Of a DNA stretch of 7,843 bases, positions 5,313-7,843 are shown one piece after another. Position 1 is the stretch's first letter; each line of letters opens with the position of its first letter. The position numbers and the translations under genes are program-made. Source of the DNA: Treponema sp. (GTDB lineage: Bacteria > Spirochaetota > Spirochaetia > Treponematales > Treponemataceae). The stretch spans positions 5,737-13,579 of the forward strand of contig JAAVAM010000060.1 in NCBI GenBank assembly GCA_014804085.1. Direction: 5' to 3'. Below the pieces are notes generated by a model. That model saw only the letters and a program-made list of their open reading frames with translations. It was not told where the DNA came from and ran no database searches.

Positions 5313-6608
5313 CTAGAACTTCACGCGCAACAGCACCGGCACGTTCACCAGGAAGTCCACGTCCTTGTTCGCGCCCTCGTCCGCGCCGAGACCGCCCGCT
5401 GCAAACAGTACGCCCGCCACCACCGAGATCTTGCCGTTCGCAAAGAACTGCGCATGCGGATGTACATACACTATCGTGCCGTCCGCCGAATCGCGACCTT
5501 GGTTGAAACCCCGGTCAAGATCGGTCAGCTGACCCGCCGTGCCGACGAGCGTCACCGTCTTGTTCACCTTGTACCGCGCGGACACCATGTCCCACAATGC
5601 CTGCGATGACTTCGGAGATGTCAGCCCTGCCAGCCCGTAGGTAGCCGCCCCGTCAGTGGTCGCCTTGCTATGGTCGGCGTTGCGCACCAGTTTGGCGAAC
5701 TTGTTGTGCGTGGTGATCGTAAGCTTGTCGTTCACCTCAAAGTACATACGCAGGTCAACGTTCCATTCCTCAAGCTTGCCGTCGTACAGGCGCACCGAGC
5801 CGCCGATACTGCCGTCCGCAAGGTGAGAGATTCCGAGCGGCTTGCCGTATGCGCCAAAGATAAGCGTCTGCTTGTCCTTTGCGTCCTGGTAGCCCTTCGC
5901 GAACACCTCTGCGTCAAACACACCTTTCACCTTGGGCATGACGAACACGCTCCAGCCGGGATTGTTGCCCCATGCGGCAATGCCCGGGTTGTCCCACTTG
6001 CGGTCGGACATGATCGCCGCTTTCACCTGCAAGTTCGCGCTGTCGCTGAACACGAACGCATAGCCTGCCTGCGCATAGAAGTTGCGCCCCGTGTTGAAGC
6101 TTACCTGGTTGTTTGAACAGGTCGCGTCCGTGCCGAACGCCGAGCCGAGCTTGAACGCCTCAAAGACCTTTCCTTCCTCGTTGCCCGCGTCCGCGTCCTT
6201 CTTTGCGCGGTAGTTCATCACGCCGTCGCCGTTCCACCCCGCCTTGAGCGTGAAGTTCCCGGCCTCCGCGCCGATCTCCATGATGTGGAACACAATGGCA
6301 TCGTTTCCAGCAGTCGGCTGGAGCGTCGCCTTGTAGCTGAACACGTCGCCGCTCGCGTTGAGAGACACGCTGTCCTTGCCGCTGTTCCAGCCCGTCAAGT
6401 TGAACAGGCTCTTCGTCGTACCGCTGTCCACATACCCAGAGTCAAGGTACACGTTGCCGTACTCGTCGGTGACGCGTCCGTCCAGCCCCTTGTTCACGTA
6501 TTTGAATACGTCAATGCCGTTGCGGTAGTTCGCCCCAATAGAAATGTCGGCCGCCGCGAACCCTGCCGCCGCCGCGCCCAATACGAGCGCGCTTATTATC
6601 TTTTTCAT
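5313..6608 (-). CDS. Outer-membrane beta-barrel protein, paralog 2
   Basis: This 431-residue protein has a Sec signal peptide of 20 residues (MKK, hydrophobic Ala-rich core, cleavage after AAA before Asp21). It is made of alternating short strands and polar turns and ends in RVKF, the terminal aromatic typical of barrels inserted by BamA. It is visibly homologous to the protein encoded just upstream. Shared features are the mature start DI, a TLKAGWNGDG..NYRA-type segment, the GGSV...EWNVDLRMYFEVNDKLTITT region, and ALWDMVSARYKVNKTVTL near the C-terminal third. It is probably a porin-like or structural outer-membrane protein of the treponemal type; substrate specificity cannot be read. GGGAG 9 nt before the ATG serves as ribosome site. 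It is the middle gene of the leftward unit: 17 bp after the first barrel gene, 24 bp before the lipoprotein gene. I do not recognise a named family. Confidence 0.78.
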   Translation of the reverse strand: MKKIISALVLGAAAAGFAAADISIGANYRNGIDVFKYVNKGLDGRVTDEYGNVYLDSGYVDSGTTKSLFNLTGWNSGKDSVSLNASGDVFSYKATLQPTAGNDAIVFHIMEIGAEAGNFTLKAGWNGDGVMNYRAKKDADAGNEEGKVFEAFKLGSAFGTDATCSNNQVSFNTGRNFYAQAGYAFVFSDSANLQVKAAIMSDRKWDNPGIAAWGNNPGWSVFVMPKVKGVFDAEVFAKGYQDAKDKQTLIFGAYGKPLGISHLADGSIGGSVRLYDGKLEEWNVDLRMYFEVNDKLTITTHNKFAKLVRNADHSKATTDGAATYGLAGLTSPKSSQALWDMVSARYKVNKTVTLVGTAGQLTDLDRGFNQGRDSADGTIVYVHPHAQFFANGKISVVAGVLFAAGGLGADEGANKDVDFLVNVPVLLRVKF

Positions 6609-6625
6609 TGTCTGTTACTCCCGTA

Positions 6626-7792
6626 TTAGTAGCTGTAGGTGAAAATGACCGGGATCGTGAAATTCACGCCGCCGATGACATCTTTCCAGTCGTTGGTGAA
6701 ATTGACTTTCTCGAACACCGCGCGCAGTGACGTGGTGACCGCAACGCGTTCGGTCGCCTTAATGGCGAGCGACGGCGACACCGTGATGTCAAAGCCCTTG
6801 CAGTCCGCCTCATGGTCGCTGTCAAAGCCCTCGCACACGCTTTGTATGGTGAGCGCGGTGGTGAGGTTGTCCGCGATCGAGTAGGTGGCGTTCAGCATGT
6901 TCCACAGGATGAGCACGTTGTCCTCATGGACGACGACCTTCCCGTCTTCCCCGGTAACCTTTCCGTGGTAGCCGCTCGATATGTTGTTCATCGTGGTCAG
7001 GCTGAACGAGTCCGTCACCTTGTAGCGCGCGCGCAGGTCAACGCCCCACTCAACGCCCCGGCCGCTCCATTCTGCCGCGTCCTTGTCATAGTCCTTTACC
7101 ATTGCGACCGTGCCGCCTACCGTCAGCTGGAGCTTGTCCACCATGAGCGGGCTTGCCCACAGGCCAAAGCTGTAACTGTTCTTGGTGAGCGAGCGCACCG
7201 CAAGGTTCACGTTGACAATCCCGTCTTGCCGGTATGCCAGCTCGCCGGTGAAACCCGCGTTGACGGTAACGCTGTCCGCGTCCGGATTCCACCCGCTCTT
7301 GAATAGACCGAGCTTCGCGATCAGCACGCCCGGCAGCTTGTCCGCGAGCGTCCATGCCGCTACCACGCCGATGTTGCCCCCGGTCAGGTTGTCGCTGTCC
7401 TTGCCCGCCGTGCCGTTGATGACACCCGGCTTGTACAGCTCGAAGTCCTCGGAATCAAGGTCTCCCTGATCCGCGCGGATGCGGTTCACGTAGCGTCCTT
7501 TCCATACGCCCGCAGTCACCTGCAGCGAGCCGACCGGCAACCCGAAGTTGAGCCACCCGTAGTACTCGTCCTCAGCCAGCGCCGTCTCCTCCACGTCGAA
7601 GTCAACGACCACGCCGCCCGCCTCGTTCGTGAACGTCACGCTCATGCAGTCCTTGCGGTCCCCGTGGTTGTACCCGAGGTTTCCGCCCGACGGCGTGAAA
7701 TAGTTCGAGCCTTTGTAGGAAAATCCTATGTCGGCCGTTGCGGCACTCGCCAGCATCCCCGCTACAAGCACCGCGCCTACGATTTTTTTCAT
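6626..7792 (-). CDS. Outer-membrane beta-barrel protein, paralog 1 (first gene of the unit)
   Basis: This 388-residue protein has a 20-residue Sec signal peptide (cleavage after ATA, mature start DIGFSYKGSNY) and ends in FTYSY, a terminal aromatic consistent with the outer-membrane insertion signal. Its body is beta-rich with regular aromatic/polar alternation. The EWGVDLRARYKVTDSFSLTT region and ILWNMLNATYSIADNLTTAL align well with the next gene's product, showing a tandem duplication that has since diverged and changed length by about 40 residues. The start is secure because an excellent Shine-Dalgarno (GAGGAGGA, plus-strand 7798-7805) lies 5 nt upstream. No convincing promoter is seen in the 51 bases before the window edge, so the promoter, or further upstream genes, lie outside. 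It is likely a porin-like outer-membrane protein; no substrate can be assigned. Confidence 0.78.
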   Translation of the reverse strand: MKKIVGAVLVAGMLASAATADIGFSYKGSNYFTPSGGNLGYNHGDRKDCMSVTFTNEAGGVVVDFDVEETALAEDEYYGWLNFGLPVGSLQVTAGVWKGRYVNRIRADQGDLDSEDFELYKPGVINGTAGKDSDNLTGGNIGVVAAWTLADKLPGVLIAKLGLFKSGWNPDADSVTVNAGFTGELAYRQDGIVNVNLAVRSLTKNSYSFGLWASPLMVDKLQLTVGGTVAMVKDYDKDAAEWSGRGVEWGVDLRARYKVTDSFSLTTMNNISSGYHGKVTGEDGKVVVHEDNVLILWNMLNATYSIADNLTTALTIQSVCEGFDSDHEADCKGFDITVSPSLAIKATERVAVTTSLRAVFEKVNFTNDWKDVIGGVNFTIPVIFTYSY

Positions 7793-7797
7793 AAAAA

Positions 7798-7805
7798 TCC
7801 TCCTC
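7798..7805 (-). promoter_or_regulatory. Very strong ribosome binding site
   Basis: GAGGAGGA on the minus strand lies 5 nt before the ATG at 7792. It is stronger than the sites of the next two genes in the unit, which suggests the first barrel protein is made in excess. Confidence 0.7.
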
Positions 7806-7843
7806 TGTCTGTTGGGGCATTTAAACCGACGGTTTTTTCGAGA

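Noticed and set aside
5670..6629. Two plus-strand frames opposite the second barrel gene
   Set aside because: Val/Arg/His-rich mirror products of a GC-rich barrel gene, without ribosome sites or domains.
7818..7838. Short inverted repeat AAACC-GAC-GGTTT before a T-run near the right edge
   Set aside because: A five-pair, mostly weak stem cut close to the window edge; it could belong to a rightward terminator, but no rightward gene ends there.

Overview
The window looks like part of a spirochete chromosome, most plausibly a host- or rumen-associated Treponema. The best clue is the tandem pair of signal-peptide-bearing, aromatic-terminated beta-barrel proteins followed by a lipoprotein, a layout I associate with treponemal outer-membrane gene sets. 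The assignment is by pattern recognition only. Most genes are GC-rich (40-41 G+C in two 60-base samples, one from the MATE gene and one from the second barrel gene). Two genes are clearly poorer (20-24 per 60).

Left part (1-1873): the 5' end of a leftward putP-type Na+/proline symporter runs off the edge. Divergent from it is a complete MATE-family multidrug efflux transporter. A textbook sigma70 promoter ends only 9 nt before the MATE start codon, so this mRNA is probably leaderless or nearly so. A 7-bp palindrome sits in the putP leader.

Middle (1874-3518): a gene-free stretch carries a candidate small RNA of about 100 nt, with a promoter at 1908-1934, an extended hairpin at 1946-1975, and a very strong intrinsic terminator at 2008-2043. 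Next comes a leftward Abi_2-type (AbiD/AbiF-like) protein with the HEPN RNase motif RNxxxH. It has its own terminator and an extended -10 promoter only 7 nt from the likely start codon. Upstream of it is a GC-rich block of about 115 bp with imperfect inverted ends and a 7-bp direct repeat at its borders, possibly a small non-autonomous element.

Right part (3442-7843): a leftward three-gene unit runs from two paralogous outer-membrane beta-barrel proteins (388 and 431 aa) to a 589-aa surface lipoprotein with a bacterial Ig-like (BIG2) domain. Gaps are 17 and 24 bp, and a strong terminator closes the unit. The likely theme is an outer-membrane/surface assembly. The lipoprotein gene has a GC-rich signal-peptide end joined to an AT-rich body, which suggests a replaced or acquired module. 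No promoter for this unit is visible before the right edge.
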